Source of the DNA: Afipia massiliensis
GTDB taxonomy: Bacteria; Pseudomonadota; Alphaproteobacteria; Rhizobiales; Xanthobacteraceae
Reading direction: 5' to 3'
DNA length: 64,000 bases
NCBI RefSeq assembly: GCF_001006325.2
Contig: NZ_LBIA02000001.1
Location: 1,303,501 to 1,367,500 of the forward strand
A program made the translations under genes and the position numbers. The notes below the pieces were generated by a model that saw only the letters and a list, made by a program, of their open reading frames with translations, was not told the DNA's origin and searched no databases. How positions within the stretch are numbered: position 1 is the stretch's first letter; the number at the start of each line of letters is the position of its first letter. Of this stretch, positions 1 to 8,654 are shown piece by piece.

Positions 1-248
1 GTCGCGAGCCAGTGCCGATAATAGGTCTCGCCGGTGTCGGCGTCGCCTTGGGCCTGCGCAAGCTTGATTTGCTGCGCCAGCGCATCCGCCCATTCCGTCC
101 ATGTGAAAAGGCCGCGCACATGCAGCGCCAGCGCCATGGCGAAGGCGCGCGCTTCCCATGGCTCGCGAAACACCGGCCCCTCATCGTCGCGCGGAATGCC
201 GGGAACGCTCGCCGTGGCCTGCATCGCGGCGCGCTGGTCGATGGTCAT
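1..248 (-). CDS. nitrile hydratase accessory (activator) protein, partial
   Basis: The last gene of the nitrile hydratase operon, truncated by the left edge of the window; 82 codons are visible. Its product begins MTIDQRAAM and contains the FREPWEARAFAMALAL and FTWTEWADAL stretches, followed by YYRHWL. This pattern is typical of the small accessory proteins that help load metal into the alpha subunit (family of P14K / nitrile hydratase activator, normally about 120-140 residues). The N-terminal part also resembles the beta subunit N-terminus, as is known for this family. The ATG overlaps the beta-subunit stop codon (ATGA on the minus strand), so translation is probably coupled. Family assignment is from recognised sequence; the metal-delivery role is inferred from family and context. 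Confidence 0.85.
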   Translation of the reverse strand, partial: MTIDQRAAMQATASVPGIPRDDEGPVFREPWEARAFAMALALHVRGLFTWTEWADALAQQIKLAQAQGDADTGETYYRHWLA

Positions 249-907
249 TCGGCGCGCTCCAGATAGGATTCCCAGGCATCCACCGAAACCGCCGTGCGCG
301 GATCGGCGCGCTCGCCCCACAGTTCAGGTCCCGTGAAGCGCACGGTATAAAGCTGCTGCGGATTTTCGCCGGCGCCGCGCGCATTGCTGTCGGCGAAGAC
401 ATGCGCGCCGTGGAGCAATTCCACCACGCCGACATGGCCCCGGACATAGCGCGGCAACCGGATGTGACCTGCCGGATGAATATTCCTCGCGCGCACGCGG
501 TCGCCGATGGCGAACAGCGGCGCTGAGGTTGCGGCCCGCTCGGTCGGCGCGCCCCGGCACAACATGGCATCAACATCCTTGGAAGCCAGAACAGCCACAC
601 CCGCCTTGGGCGGATGCAACATGCGGCCGGCCTCGATTTCATCCGGCATGACCAGACCGCGTTCCTGCATCAACCGCTCCAGGCCGACGAGCCAGATCTG
701 GTAATATGTCTTGCTGAGATAGTCCGCAGGCGAACGATCCTCGCGGGCGAAGCGCGACATGTCGATGTTCCAGCCGCCGGGCCGCGCCATCGCCAGCGTC
801 ATCGCCAGAACCCGCCGCTCCCACTCGCCATGAAACACCGGCTCGTTCGGCTCCGGGATTACCGGGCCGAAACCATCGACGCCGCCCATGTCATGCGCGC
901 CGTTCAT
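245..907 (-). CDS. nthB: nitrile hydratase beta subunit
   Basis: The 220-residue non-catalytic partner of nitrile hydratase, which hydrates nitriles to amides. It starts MNGAHDMGG with the classic N-terminal HDMGG(V/M)xGFG motif and then [15 protein letters not shown], both hallmarks of the beta family. The C-terminal half has the SH3-like barrel pattern [23 protein letters not shown] seen in beta subunits. The open frame continues upstream, but the ATG at 907 matches the family N-terminus and overlaps the alpha-subunit stop codon, so I chose it. The gene lies between alpha (upstream) and the accessory gene (downstream) with 4-base overlaps on both sides. Confidence 0.95.
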   Translation of the reverse strand: MNGAHDMGGVDGFGPVIPEPNEPVFHGEWERRVLAMTLAMARPGGWNIDMSRFAREDRSPADYLSKTYYQIWLVGLERLMQERGLVMPDEIEAGRMLHPPKAGVAVLASKDVDAMLCRGAPTERAATSAPLFAIGDRVRARNIHPAGHIRLPRYVRGHVGVVELLHGAHVFADSNARGAGENPQQLYTVRFTGPELWGERADPRTAVSVDAWESYLERAE

Positions 908-1557
908 GTTGCGGCCTGTGTCGGCGACCTGGCGAAGCCCGTGCCGATCATGCTGTCGCGGGTGACGAGGTCGGCGAGTTGCTCCTCGCTCCAGCCTTCG
1001 GTGCCGGCGGGGCGCTGCGGCACCACCAGATAACGAATTTCGGCGGTGGAATCCCAGACGCGGATATCCGTGTCGGACGGAAGCTCGAAACCGAAATCGC
1101 GCAGCACGCCGCGCGGATCGATCACCGCGCGCGACCGGTACGGCGCGGCCTTGTACCAGACCGGCGGCAGGCCGAGCACCGACCACGGATAACAGGAGCA
1201 CAATGTGCAGACGACCATGTTGTGCTGGCGTTCGGTGTTCTCGACCGCGACGATGTGCTCGCCCTGCCGCCCGGCGTAACCGAGCTCGGCAATCGCCGGC
1301 GTGGCGTCGGCCAGCAGGCGTGCGCGATAGGCCGGATCGGCCCAGGCCTTTGCGATCACGCGCGCGCCGTTGCGCGGTCCCACCTTGGTCTCGTAGGTCT
1401 CTATCAAGAGATCGAGTGCGGCAGGATCGACATAGCCTTTTTCGGTCAGCACGGTTTCCAGCGCGCGCACGCGCAATTCCGTGTCCGACAATTCGGAATG
1501 ATCATCATGATGATGGTGATGGCCGTGGTGATGATGGTCGTGATCGTGTCCACTCAT
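904..1557 (-). CDS. nthA: nitrile hydratase alpha subunit, cobalt type, His-rich N-terminus
   Basis: The 217-residue catalytic subunit of nitrile hydratase. The metal site is the [10 protein letters not shown] motif. A Thr in CTLCSC is the mark of cobalt enzymes, whereas iron enzymes have Ser there; two of the cysteines are expected to be oxidised after translation. The start at 1557 gives an N-terminus [20 protein letters not shown] in which most of the first 20 residues are His or Asp. This is unusual in extent and may store or deliver metal. From about residue 21 the protein follows the normal alpha-subunit fold ([16 protein letters not shown]). The open frame extends further upstream without family similarity. 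First gene of the alpha-beta-accessory operon. Confidence 0.95.
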   Translation of the reverse strand: MSGHDHDHHHHGHHHHHDDHSELSDTELRVRALETVLTEKGYVDPAALDLLIETYETKVGPRNGARVIAKAWADPAYRARLLADATPAIAELGYAGRQGEHIVAVENTERQHNMVVCTLCSCYPWSVLGLPPVWYKAAPYRSRAVIDPRGVLRDFGFELPSDTDIRVWDSTAEIRYLVVPQRPAGTEGWSEEQLADLVTRDSMIGTGFARSPTQAAT

Positions 1558-1693
1558 GCGGTGAGGATAAGCCCGCCCGATGCGGCCTGTCGAGGGCTGC
1601 AGCGCAATGCAGCCATCACCCTTGTTCTTGCGGCGCCGGATGGCATAGTGGCCAGCACCTATCGCGAGCCGATCGAATCCGGACACCGCAACA

Positions 1694-2710
1694 ATGGCGC
1701 AGATGGCCAACATCGTGGACCTGTTGACGGAGCAGATCGCGAATCCGGACACCCAATGGAGTCTCGGCACCTTCGGCGGGATCGCGGAATTTTCCCGGGA
1801 TCGCGATGAGCCGGTGACATTGACGACATCGGACAGCTCGGTGTCAGCCGTCACGGCGCGGGGCGGCATTGCGATCAAGCTCCGTGACGATCTTCGCCCA
1901 TTCGCCTCCGAGAGCATCACCCGGAAGGACTGGAGCCATCGCGTCGCGCTGTGTCTGCCGCAGGATACCTGCGCCATGAACCGTCGCACGGTGCTGACCG
2001 AGTTGAGCCATGATGCAGCCGCGCTGCGCGAGGACGATCGCGACGACGTGCTGTTCGATCTCGGACTCGACGCGCTTCAAGCCGATCTTTGCGTCCGGAT
2101 CAGGGACGCCGATGTCATCGCCCGGCTGCGATCCTGTCTGAACCGTCCCGTGTTCGAGCCGGACAATCCGGCGATGTCGATCATTCTGGCCGCCAATCCC
2201 CACCGCGTCTTCATCAGCCGCGCCGGACGCGTCGAGGTGTATCAGCCGATTCCCGCGCCCACCGGGAAGAGCCCGGAAGGCCCGCACACCCACGTGCTTC
2301 CGAAACTGTTGAGGAGCCGCCGCACCCATCCGGCGACAGAACCGGTCCCGGACGGCTGGATTCCCTGCGCGCATCTCTATCCGGCGCATCCGGCCAAGGA
2401 CGCGCGCGGCATGGCGCAAACCTTCGACGTGACGCGGCACGATGCGTTTCAGCATTTGCTCGACAGGCATGGCCATGCCGAAGCCGTCGCCGCCAAGAAA
2501 CGGACCGTGGCAGCCATCGCGAATGACGTGTCGCCGGATTCGCAGCACACTGCGCAGGACCGTGTGGCCCGCGCCAACGTCCGGATCGCGATCCGGCAAC
2601 TCATGGCCGCACAGCATCCGTCGCGATCGCTGCCGGCCTGGCGAGCGATGTTCGACCCTGTCGAAGCCACCGGTGAGGACGACGACGATACCCTGCAGAT
2701 CGGCCATTGA
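1694..2710 (+). CDS. conserved hypothetical protein (DUF6925-like)
   Basis: A 338-residue soluble protein, divergent from the nitrile hydratase operon. The N-terminal part ([22 protein letters not shown]) is a pattern I recall from rhizobial proteins annotated DUF6925; that name is from memory and unverified. A central [25 protein letters not shown] block and a [18 protein letters not shown] block near residue 250 are the other recognisable features. There is no signal peptide or membrane segment. A second ATG at 1703 is an equally plausible start; neither has a strong ribosome-binding site. Function unknown. Confidence 0.7.
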   Translation: MAQMANIVDLLTEQIANPDTQWSLGTFGGIAEFSRDRDEPVTLTTSDSSVSAVTARGGIAIKLRDDLRPFASESITRKDWSHRVALCLPQDTCAMNRRTVLTELSHDAAALREDDRDDVLFDLGLDALQADLCVRIRDADVIARLRSCLNRPVFEPDNPAMSIILAANPHRVFISRAGRVEVYQPIPAPTGKSPEGPHTHVLPKLLRSRRTHPATEPVPDGWIPCAHLYPAHPAKDARGMAQTFDVTRHDAFQHLLDRHGHAEAVAAKKRTVAAIANDVSPDSQHTAQDRVARANVRIAIRQLMAAQHPSRSLPAWRAMFDPVEATGEDDDDTLQIGH

Positions 2711-2761
2711 CGGATCAACGCTCCGCACACGTCTCGGAGCGGCGATCCGGCCGAGGTATCG

Positions 2762-2965
2762 CTAGTCCTTGAGGATGAACGTCACCTTCAGGTTGACGCG
2801 GTATTCCGCGATCTTGCCATTCTTGATGACGCATTTCTGATTGGCGACCCACACACCTTCGACATTCTTCAATGTCTTGATGGCGCGCTTGACGCCGACC
2901 TGGACGGCGTCTTCAAAACTTTTTGGGGATGCGGAAATAAGCTCGGTGACGCGTGCAACTGACAT
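2762..2965 (-). CDS. dodecin family flavin-binding protein
   Basis: A 67-residue protein with the dodecin signature: VARVTELISASPKSFEDAVQVGV, then VEGVWVANQKCVIKNGKIAEYRVNLKVTF. Dodecins form hollow dodecamers that bind riboflavin or FMN in pairs and are thought to buffer free flavin. The length is exactly that of the family, and the conserved Trp of the flavin-stacking site is present (VEGVWV). The ATG at 2965 is preceded on the minus strand by GGAGAA a few bases away. It is convergent with the preceding gene, with about 50 bases between the stops. Confidence 0.92.
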   Translation of the reverse strand: MSVARVTELISASPKSFEDAVQVGVKRAIKTLKNVEGVWVANQKCVIKNGKIAEYRVNLKVTFILKD

Positions 2966-3163
2966 GATTTTCTCCTGACAGGGATCAAGACGTAAATCTT
3001 TGGCACTTGAGCAAAGTCAGCTTAGGCGCATCGCCAATGCCGTCAAGCCGCACAGGCCGGGCACACCTGCAGATGCGCAGCACCGCATCCGTCTGGCGCG
3101 GCGGCGCACAAACGACGACGGGATCGCAAATTGTCTTGAATCAAATCGCCCTGGATAATGGGG

Positions 3164-5116
3164 CTAGTTCACCATCGCCGCGGCCACGGCCTGCATCAAC
3201 TCCTGCTGGCCGAATGGCTTGCCGAGCTTCGGCAGCTCGGCGTCCTCGCCCGCCGGCAGTTCGGCGTAGCCCGTCGCTAGAATGATCGGAAGGCCGGGCC
3301 GCTCGGCCTTGATCGCAGCGGCGAGTTGAACGCCGGTCATTTTCGGCATCGCGTGGTCGGTAATCACGAGATCGACCGACTGCTCGCGCCGCAGGATGTC
3401 GAGCGCCTGGTTGCCTGATGTCGCCTCGAACACCGTGTGCCCCATGTCCTGCAACATCACCGTGGTGTTCATCAGCACGAGACCGTCGTCATCGACGGCG
3501 AGCACCACCAGCGGGCGGGTGTGCGGTGCGCCGTCGCGGATGGTACGCTCTCTCTCCGCGGCTTTGGCCGCTTTGGCGACAGGAAGCCAGATCTCCGCCG
3601 TGGTGCCTTCGCCCTTTTGGCTATTCAGAACGAAGCGGCCGCCGGACTGTTCGGTCATGCCGTGAACCATCGATAATCCCAGTCCGGTGCCGCGGCCGAC
3701 ACCCTTCGTGGTGAAGAACGGCTCCATCGCGCGTCTCAGCGTCGCCCGATCCATGCCCTCGCCGGTGTCCTTCACCGAAAGGCAGACATAACGCCCGGCT
3801 TTGAGTCTGCCTTGCGAGCGGCCTTTGACGGTTTCCTCGCGCGCCGCGATCACGATGTTGCCGCCACCGGGCATCGCATCGCGCGCATTCACCGCGAGAT
3901 TCAGCAACGCCATTTCAAGCTGATTGGCGTCGGCATGAACAAAATTAAGCTTGGGCGGAAAATGCGTTTCGATCGACACCGACGGGCCGAGCGATCTCTG
4001 CAGCAGATCGGTCATGCCTCCCACGAGGTCCGGCACATCGACAGGCCTGAGATCGAGATCCTGGCGGCGCGCGAAAGCCAGCATGCGCTGGGTCAGCGCG
4101 GCGCCGCGCTGTGCCGCCTGGGTCGCGTTGGAGATCAGCGTTGCGATCCGTTCGTCGTCGGGGAGCCGTCTGCCGACAAGCTCAAGGCTTCCGAGAATGA
4201 CCATCAGCAGATTGTTGAAATCGTGGGCGATGCCGCCGGTCAACTGTCCGATCGCATCCATCTTTTGTGAATGAGCTAGCGCTTCGCGCGTCTGATCGAG
4301 AGCTTTTTGTGTCTCCCGGCGCTCGGTGATGTCGCGCGTGATCTTGGCGAAGCCGATGAGAACGCCGGTCTCATCGCGGATCGCGTCGATGATGACACTG
4401 GCCCAGAACTGCGTGCCGTCCTTGCGCACGCGCCAGCCTTCCTTTTCGAAGCGGCCCTCGCGGCGCGCGGTGTCCAGCGCGTTCTGCGGGTCGCCCTTCT
4501 GCCGGTCGTTCTCGGTATAGAATTTTGAGAAATGCTGACCGATGATCTCATCGGCGCGATACTGCTTGATGCGCTCCGCGCCGAGATTCCAGCTGTTCAC
4601 GCGTCCCTGCGGGTCGAGCATATAGAGCGCGTAATCGGTCACGCCCTGCACCAGCAGCCGGAACTGTTCTTCATTTTGCTTGAGACGTTGTTCCGCCGCC
4701 CTGCGCTCGGTGAGATCGCGCGTAATCTTGGCGAAGCCGACGAGTTGCCCGTCGGGCGAGCGGATCGGGTCGATCACCACGTGAGCCCAGAACCGGCTGC
4801 CGTCCTTGCGGATACGCCAGCCCTCGCTCTCGAACTTGCCTTCGCGCGCCGAGGTCGCGAGCGCGCGGGCGGGAAGCCCGGACTTGCGGTCCTCCTCGAC
4901 ATAGAACTCGGAAAAATGACGGCCGATGATTTCAGAGGCGGTGTAGCCCTTGAAACGTTGCGCGCCCGGATTCCAACTCGTCACCCGCCCATCAGGATCG
5001 AGCATGTAAATGGCGTAATCGGTTACCGCTTCGATCAATAATCGGTAGCGCCCGTCCTGGGTCAGGGACGCATCGAACCGGTTCGCTGACTTTAATGCGG
5101 TGTCCTCAGCAATCAT
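3164..5116 (-). CDS. PAS-PAS hybrid sensor histidine kinase with C-terminal receiver
   Basis: A 650-residue cytoplasmic sensor kinase. Two tandem PAS domains (about residues 25-135 and 150-260) share the repeated phrases YMLDPDGRVTSWNPGA and YMLDPQGRVNSWNLGA, each followed by a PAC segment (GWRIRKDGSRFWA, GWRVRKDGTQFWA). Next come a HisKA domain with phospho-acceptor His298 in IAHDFNN, an ATPase domain with NLAVNARDAMPGG, DTGEGMD and GTGLGLSMVHG, and a receiver domain with phospho-acceptor Asp587 in VITDHAMP. There are no membrane segments, so the signal is internal or diffusible. No separate response regulator lies beside it. An upstream ATG at 5155 is possible; 5116 has a better spaced GGGAAA. 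Confidence 0.92.
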   Translation of the reverse strand: MIAEDTALKSANRFDASLTQDGRYRLLIEAVTDYAIYMLDPDGRVTSWNPGAQRFKGYTASEIIGRHFSEFYVEEDRKSGLPARALATSAREGKFESEGWRIRKDGSRFWAHVVIDPIRSPDGQLVGFAKITRDLTERRAAEQRLKQNEEQFRLLVQGVTDYALYMLDPQGRVNSWNLGAERIKQYRADEIIGQHFSKFYTENDRQKGDPQNALDTARREGRFEKEGWRVRKDGTQFWASVIIDAIRDETGVLIGFAKITRDITERRETQKALDQTREALAHSQKMDAIGQLTGGIAHDFNNLLMVILGSLELVGRRLPDDERIATLISNATQAAQRGAALTQRMLAFARRQDLDLRPVDVPDLVGGMTDLLQRSLGPSVSIETHFPPKLNFVHADANQLEMALLNLAVNARDAMPGGGNIVIAAREETVKGRSQGRLKAGRYVCLSVKDTGEGMDRATLRRAMEPFFTTKGVGRGTGLGLSMVHGMTEQSGGRFVLNSQKGEGTTAEIWLPVAKAAKAAERERTIRDGAPHTRPLVVLAVDDDGLVLMNTTVMLQDMGHTVFEATSGNQALDILRREQSVDLVITDHAMPKMTGVQLAAAIKAERPGLPIILATGYAELPAGEDAELPKLGKPFGQQELMQAVAAAMVN

Positions 5117-5259
5117 CGGTATTTCCCATGCCAACCAGCCCAAACGCCGGCGCATCGGGAAAGTTCCATCTGACGGGGCGGCTTTATCCTAAAGTCGGAG
5201 GCGAAGGCATCAGTGAACACGTTCCGGGTCAGCGCATCTGTTGCCGCTGTTCGCGAAGC

Positions 5260-6138
5260 TCAATTGCGCACCGCATAGAGCGGCGTCCGCAATGTGAACT
5301 GGACAAGCGGCTCCGGCATCCAGGACACCTCGACCGTCGCCCCGAACAGCCGGTTGTCATTGTCGTCCATCCGCTCAAGATCGATCCGCATGGTCGGCTG
5401 GGTAAACGCCTTTGCCCTGATCAGACCGCCGAAGATTTGGGCCCCGCCGAAGTTCTGAATGCCGAAGCGACCGGACAGCTTCCAGTTGTTCGGCCACTGA
5501 TAATAGCCGCCGAGATATCCGACGAACGCCGGCTCGACTTTCGCAAGCGCCGAATCCACCCAAACGGCGGTCACTCGTGTGCCCGCGAGCAAACCCTTCG
5601 TTTGATCTTCATTCAGTCCGTAATCGAGTTCGACGACCGTCTGGTTCGATGTCGACCCCAGCCCCGGCGCGCTGTTGATCGACCGCGTCAAAGTCGAAAT
5701 CACCGTCACCGTCTTACTGTCCTGCTGGATGACGTCGGCGTTGAACCCGATATTCCAGCTGTCGACGATCATCGACGACCATGGCGAGATATCGGACCGC
5801 GACGTGATGGCGCTAATGCCGCCATACAGCGAGAATCGCTCGGTGAGATCCACCGTCAACGGCGCGTTCAGCATCACGCTCTGCGACCCCACCGGGATCG
5901 GCGAGATAAAATTCCTGAACCCGATCGCGAGCGTATTGGGCGGCACGATCGCATAGGCCGTGTTGTAATCGAGATAGATGTTCGGCTGCTTCGGGCCTGC
6001 GCTGGATGACTCATCATCGTCATCGTCGCCGCCATGCGCCGGGCCAAGACAACCGAGGACGGCAAACAGGCCGAGCGCGACACCGCAAAGCGATGCCCGG
6101 CCACGCCGGCGCTTATCCCTGGAATCAATCCTGCCCAT
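5260..6138 (-). CDS. conserved hypothetical exported protein
   Basis: About 292 residues with a basic N-terminus (DKRRRGRAS), a hydrophobic stretch (LCGVALGLFAVLGCLG) and a probable cleavage site near AHGG, then an Asp/Ser-rich linker. The rest has alternating polar and hydrophobic residues (NTLAIGFRNFISPIPVG, FSLYGGISAITSRSD, VELDYGLNEDQTKG), which suggests a beta-rich, possibly outer-membrane barrel protein. No family is recognised. A TTG at 6198 in the same frame could give 20 more residues; I prefer the ATG because the signal peptide follows it directly. It is transcribed with the sensor kinase downstream, separated by about 140 bases. Confidence 0.65.
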   Translation of the reverse strand: MGRIDSRDKRRRGRASLCGVALGLFAVLGCLGPAHGGDDDDDESSSAGPKQPNIYLDYNTAYAIVPPNTLAIGFRNFISPIPVGSQSVMLNAPLTVDLTERFSLYGGISAITSRSDISPWSSMIVDSWNIGFNADVIQQDSKTVTVISTLTRSINSAPGLGSTSNQTVVELDYGLNEDQTKGLLAGTRVTAVWVDSALAKVEPAFVGYLGGYYQWPNNWKLSGRFGIQNFGGAQIFGGLIRAKAFTQPTMRIDLERMDDNDNRLFGATVEVSWMPEPLVQFTLRTPLYAVRN

Positions 6139-6225
6139 AATCCGCCTGTAGCGCCCGCGAAGTGGCGCGATGGTGCCGGTTTCCGCCGTGCTTTTCAATG
6201 ATCGTCGAACTTGCGAACCACCACA

Positions 6226-7401
6226 CTAGTTCAACGTCGCCTTCAACGCGGTGGCGGCGGACGCATAACCGCCGCGTGCGCCATCGACGAAATGAAAGTG
6301 GTCGGGCCGGGATGCCGCCAGGGTAAAGCACGTCATCATCGCCGCATCCTGACGGTGCAGGCCGTAACGCGCCGTGCCGGCGGCGGCGGCCGCCGCAAGA
6401 CGGTTTTCCAGTGCGTCGGCCAGTTCTGGCTTGCAGTCCAGCACCATGCGCAGGCCATCGTCATATTTCCGGAAGTCCGAATTCTCCACCACCTGCTGCA
6501 TGTAAACCTGCGGCACGAAACCGCCGACCGGAATCCCGAAACGAAACAGCACATAGGCGAACAACGTCATGGCGTGAACGCTGAGGCGGCGGACGAACAG
6601 CGGCCCGCCGCGCTGCGCCAGCGCCTCGTACTGCGCGCCGGGCACCGGCCAGCGCAGCGGCGGCCCGGCGACAGGCACCGGCCGGCCCGAACCGGGACTT
6701 CGCTCGACCAGCGTCACGACATCCTCGATCAGGCGGCGGAATGCCGCGCTGTCCGTAGACGCTGGCACGATCAGCATCGACAGAATAAGACCCCGCTCCG
6801 CCGGCATCTCCGAGAAACGACACGACAATCCGGTGAGATCGGGATGCGCGCCGGAGGGCGCCATCGGCACGGTGAATTCGCCGCGCTTCATCGCAGCTTC
6901 CGCCCACGCCAGCCCGCCGCCCGAAAACATCGCGTAGGACACATGTGGCGAGGCCGCATAGCGCGCCACCCGCACGTCGAGACCCCGTGCGCGGATCGCC
7001 TCGATCGGCACCAGCGCCACGCGCAAGGAGAGATCGAGATCCTCCTTCACCCAGGTCGCGGTGGCCGCCAACGCCTCGCGCGCCAGCTCGGCATCCTGCG
7101 GCGACACCGCGAAGCTCGCGCCATCGCCTCCAAAGGCAAACGGGAAATCGCGGTTGTCCAGCGCATTGGTCACCGACGCGATCACCGATGCGCCCGCCAT
7201 GTTCACGGCCTTGTAGCGATTGTCCGCAATCGCCTTGGTCGATTGCACGATATCGGCAACGCCGATCAGCCATCCGTCGGGCACCGGCTGGTACAACGAT
7301 GGGTCCATCAGATTGGCGAAGCCGCGAAACACCGGCATGGCGCTGTAGAACGCATCCCTGCCGCTGCCTGCGCTCTGACTGTCCGACGCGTTCATCACCA
7401 T
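6226..7401 (-). CDS. DUF3095 family protein, cyclase-like motifs
   Basis: A 391-residue soluble protein of the DUF3095 family, recognised from FYSAMPVFRGF, YQPVPDGWLIGVADIVQST and FPFAFGGDGASFAV. The last two blocks resemble the two metal-binding Asp sites of class III nucleotide cyclases: Asp50 in GVADIVQST and Asp93 in GGDGASF, 43 residues apart, close to the spacing in that superfamily. Substrate-specifying residues cannot be judged by eye. The C-terminal half (FRKYDDGLRMVLDCKPELADALE) is characteristic of the family and not of known cyclases. The start may be GTG/ATG at 7401 or the ATG at 7395. Function unproven. Confidence 0.88.
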   Translation of the reverse strand: MVMNASDSQSAGSGRDAFYSAMPVFRGFANLMDPSLYQPVPDGWLIGVADIVQSTKAIADNRYKAVNMAGASVIASVTNALDNRDFPFAFGGDGASFAVSPQDAELAREALAATATWVKEDLDLSLRVALVPIEAIRARGLDVRVARYAASPHVSYAMFSGGGLAWAEAAMKRGEFTVPMAPSGAHPDLTGLSCRFSEMPAERGLILSMLIVPASTDSAAFRRLIEDVVTLVERSPGSGRPVPVAGPPLRWPVPGAQYEALAQRGGPLFVRRLSVHAMTLFAYVLFRFGIPVGGFVPQVYMQQVVENSDFRKYDDGLRMVLDCKPELADALENRLAAAAAAGTARYGLHRQDAAMMTCFTLAASRPDHFHFVDGARGGYASAATALKATLN

Positions 7402-7558
7402 TGTCTTGCCGTTCTCTCAGCGCGCGTGTTGCCGGGCCAGCGTTCCAAAAATATGGCCGCCCGGCAATATGGGTTCAACGCGCGTGGCAAACAAATATCG
7501 GCGCGGAAACCGCGCCGAGGATTGTGTGACGGCAAAATCGCGTGAACCGGAAACGGCC

Positions 7559-7858
7559 TCAGCCGTGATGCCGGTGCCGGCGATGCCGGCGCGGGGCGGG
7601 CTCATAATACTCGCGATACTCGCGGGGCTGATACCAGGCGTTCGCGCTGCACGAACCGCCGACGCCGCTGGTGGCCGCCCGGCACTGCTCATAGGTGTAA
7701 TAGGCGCACACCCGGCCCTGCCCGGTGCGACTGTAGTTTTCCGAGCAGAACGGCGCATCGGCCCTGGCCGGCGCTGCGGAGCCAAGCGTGATGGCGAGCG
7801 CCGCAACGGCAACCGTTGCCAGAGTCGTCGTGGCTGACGCGAAATTGAGTTTCGGCAT
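7559..7858 (-). CDS. small secreted Cys-containing protein, DUF3551 type
   Basis: A 99-residue protein with a signal peptide (TLATVAVAALAITLGSAAPARA) and a short mature domain carrying the pattern PFC ... C-Y-YTYEQC-AA-SG ... C-N-W. This is the DUF3551 family, abundant in Bradyrhizobium relatives. The C-terminus is basic and His/Arg-rich (RRHRRHRHHG). The four conserved cysteines probably form two disulfides in the periplasm. The ATG at 7858 is preceded by AAGGAG six bases away. A second member of the family lies at 23516-23764. Function unknown. Confidence 0.85.
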   Translation of the reverse strand: MPKLNFASATTTLATVAVAALAITLGSAAPARADAPFCSENYSRTGQGRVCAYYTYEQCRAATSGVGGSCSANAWYQPREYREYYEPAPRRHRRHRHHG

Positions 7859-7983
7859 TGATGTCTCCTTGATGTCCCACTCTATATGGGCGTCGCATCC
7901 GGATTGGCTACCGGAAAATCGGCTTTTGCGACGTCTTTGCCGGAAGGCACCAAAGTATACTCAAGCGAATTGAACCACATTCT

Positions 7984-8077
7984 CCGCTCATTCCCGCGAA
8001 AGCGGGAATCCAGCACTTCAAACCCCTGCTTTAACGCAAAGCGTGGGTCCCCGCTTTCGCGGGGACGAGCGGGGGGA
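7984..8077. repeat. palindromic intergenic repeat, TTCCCGCGAAAGCGGGAA family
   Basis: Two hairpins, TTCCCGCgaaaGCGGGAA and GTCCCCGCtttcGCGGGGAC, face each other with outer CCGCTC / GAGCGG arms. The same composite element occurs inverted at 51598-51675, including part of the GAGAATG flank. It lies between the divergent DUF3551 and YccF genes. It looks like a BIME/REP-type element. Confidence 0.85.
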
Positions 8078-8143
8078 ATCCAGTTCATTGCACGCGGATC
8101 ATGCGCTAGACTGCATCAAGCATTTCATCTCGCGCGAGTTCCG

Positions 8144-8548
8144 ATGTCCCCCGTCTCTCTTCTGCTCAATATTTTGTGGGTCGTGCTCGGCGGCTTCTGG
8201 ATGGCGCTCGGCTGGGTGGTCGCCGCCGTCATCATGGCCATCACCATCATCGGCTTGCCGTGGGCCAGGGCCGCGTTCAACATCGCGACCTACACGCTGT
8301 TTCCGTTCGGCCAGAAAGCCGTGTCGCGCGATGAACATCTCGGCCGCTCCGATGTCGGCACCGGAGTTCTCGGCCTGATCGGCAACATCATCTGGCTGGT
8401 GCTGGCGGGCTGGTGGCTGGCGCTCGGCCATGTGGTGACCGCCGTCATCCTCGTCGTCACGATCGTCGGCATCCCCTTCGCATGGGCGCATCTCAAGCTC
8501 GCCGGAATCGCGCTGTGGCCGATCGGCAAGACCATCGTTCCAGCCTAG
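8144..8548 (+). CDS. yccF: YccF domain inner-membrane protein
   Basis: A 134-residue membrane protein made of two related halves: LLNILWVVLGGFWMALGWVV ... GLPWARAAFNIATYTLFPFG, then LIGNIIWLVLAGWWLALGHVV ... GIPFAWAHLKLAGIALWPIG. This internal duplication with the (L/G)GNIIW and WPFG-like motifs is the YccF family. About four transmembrane segments are expected. Function is unknown in general. The open frame continues upstream without similarity; the ATG at 8144 gives the family N-terminus (MSPVSLLLNILW). Confidence 0.9.
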   Translation: MSPVSLLLNILWVVLGGFWMALGWVVAAVIMAITIIGLPWARAAFNIATYTLFPFGQKAVSRDEHLGRSDVGTGVLGLIGNIIWLVLAGWWLALGHVVTAVILVVTIVGIPFAWAHLKLAGIALWPIGKTIVPA

Positions 8549-8654
8549 TCCGTTTGCCAAAAGCGGCATCCCACTTCGCGGTACACCTGGAGGGAGACTT
8601 TCCACCGGCGCCGAGAAACCATAATCTTGCGCGAATGGCTCTGGACAGACGTCG

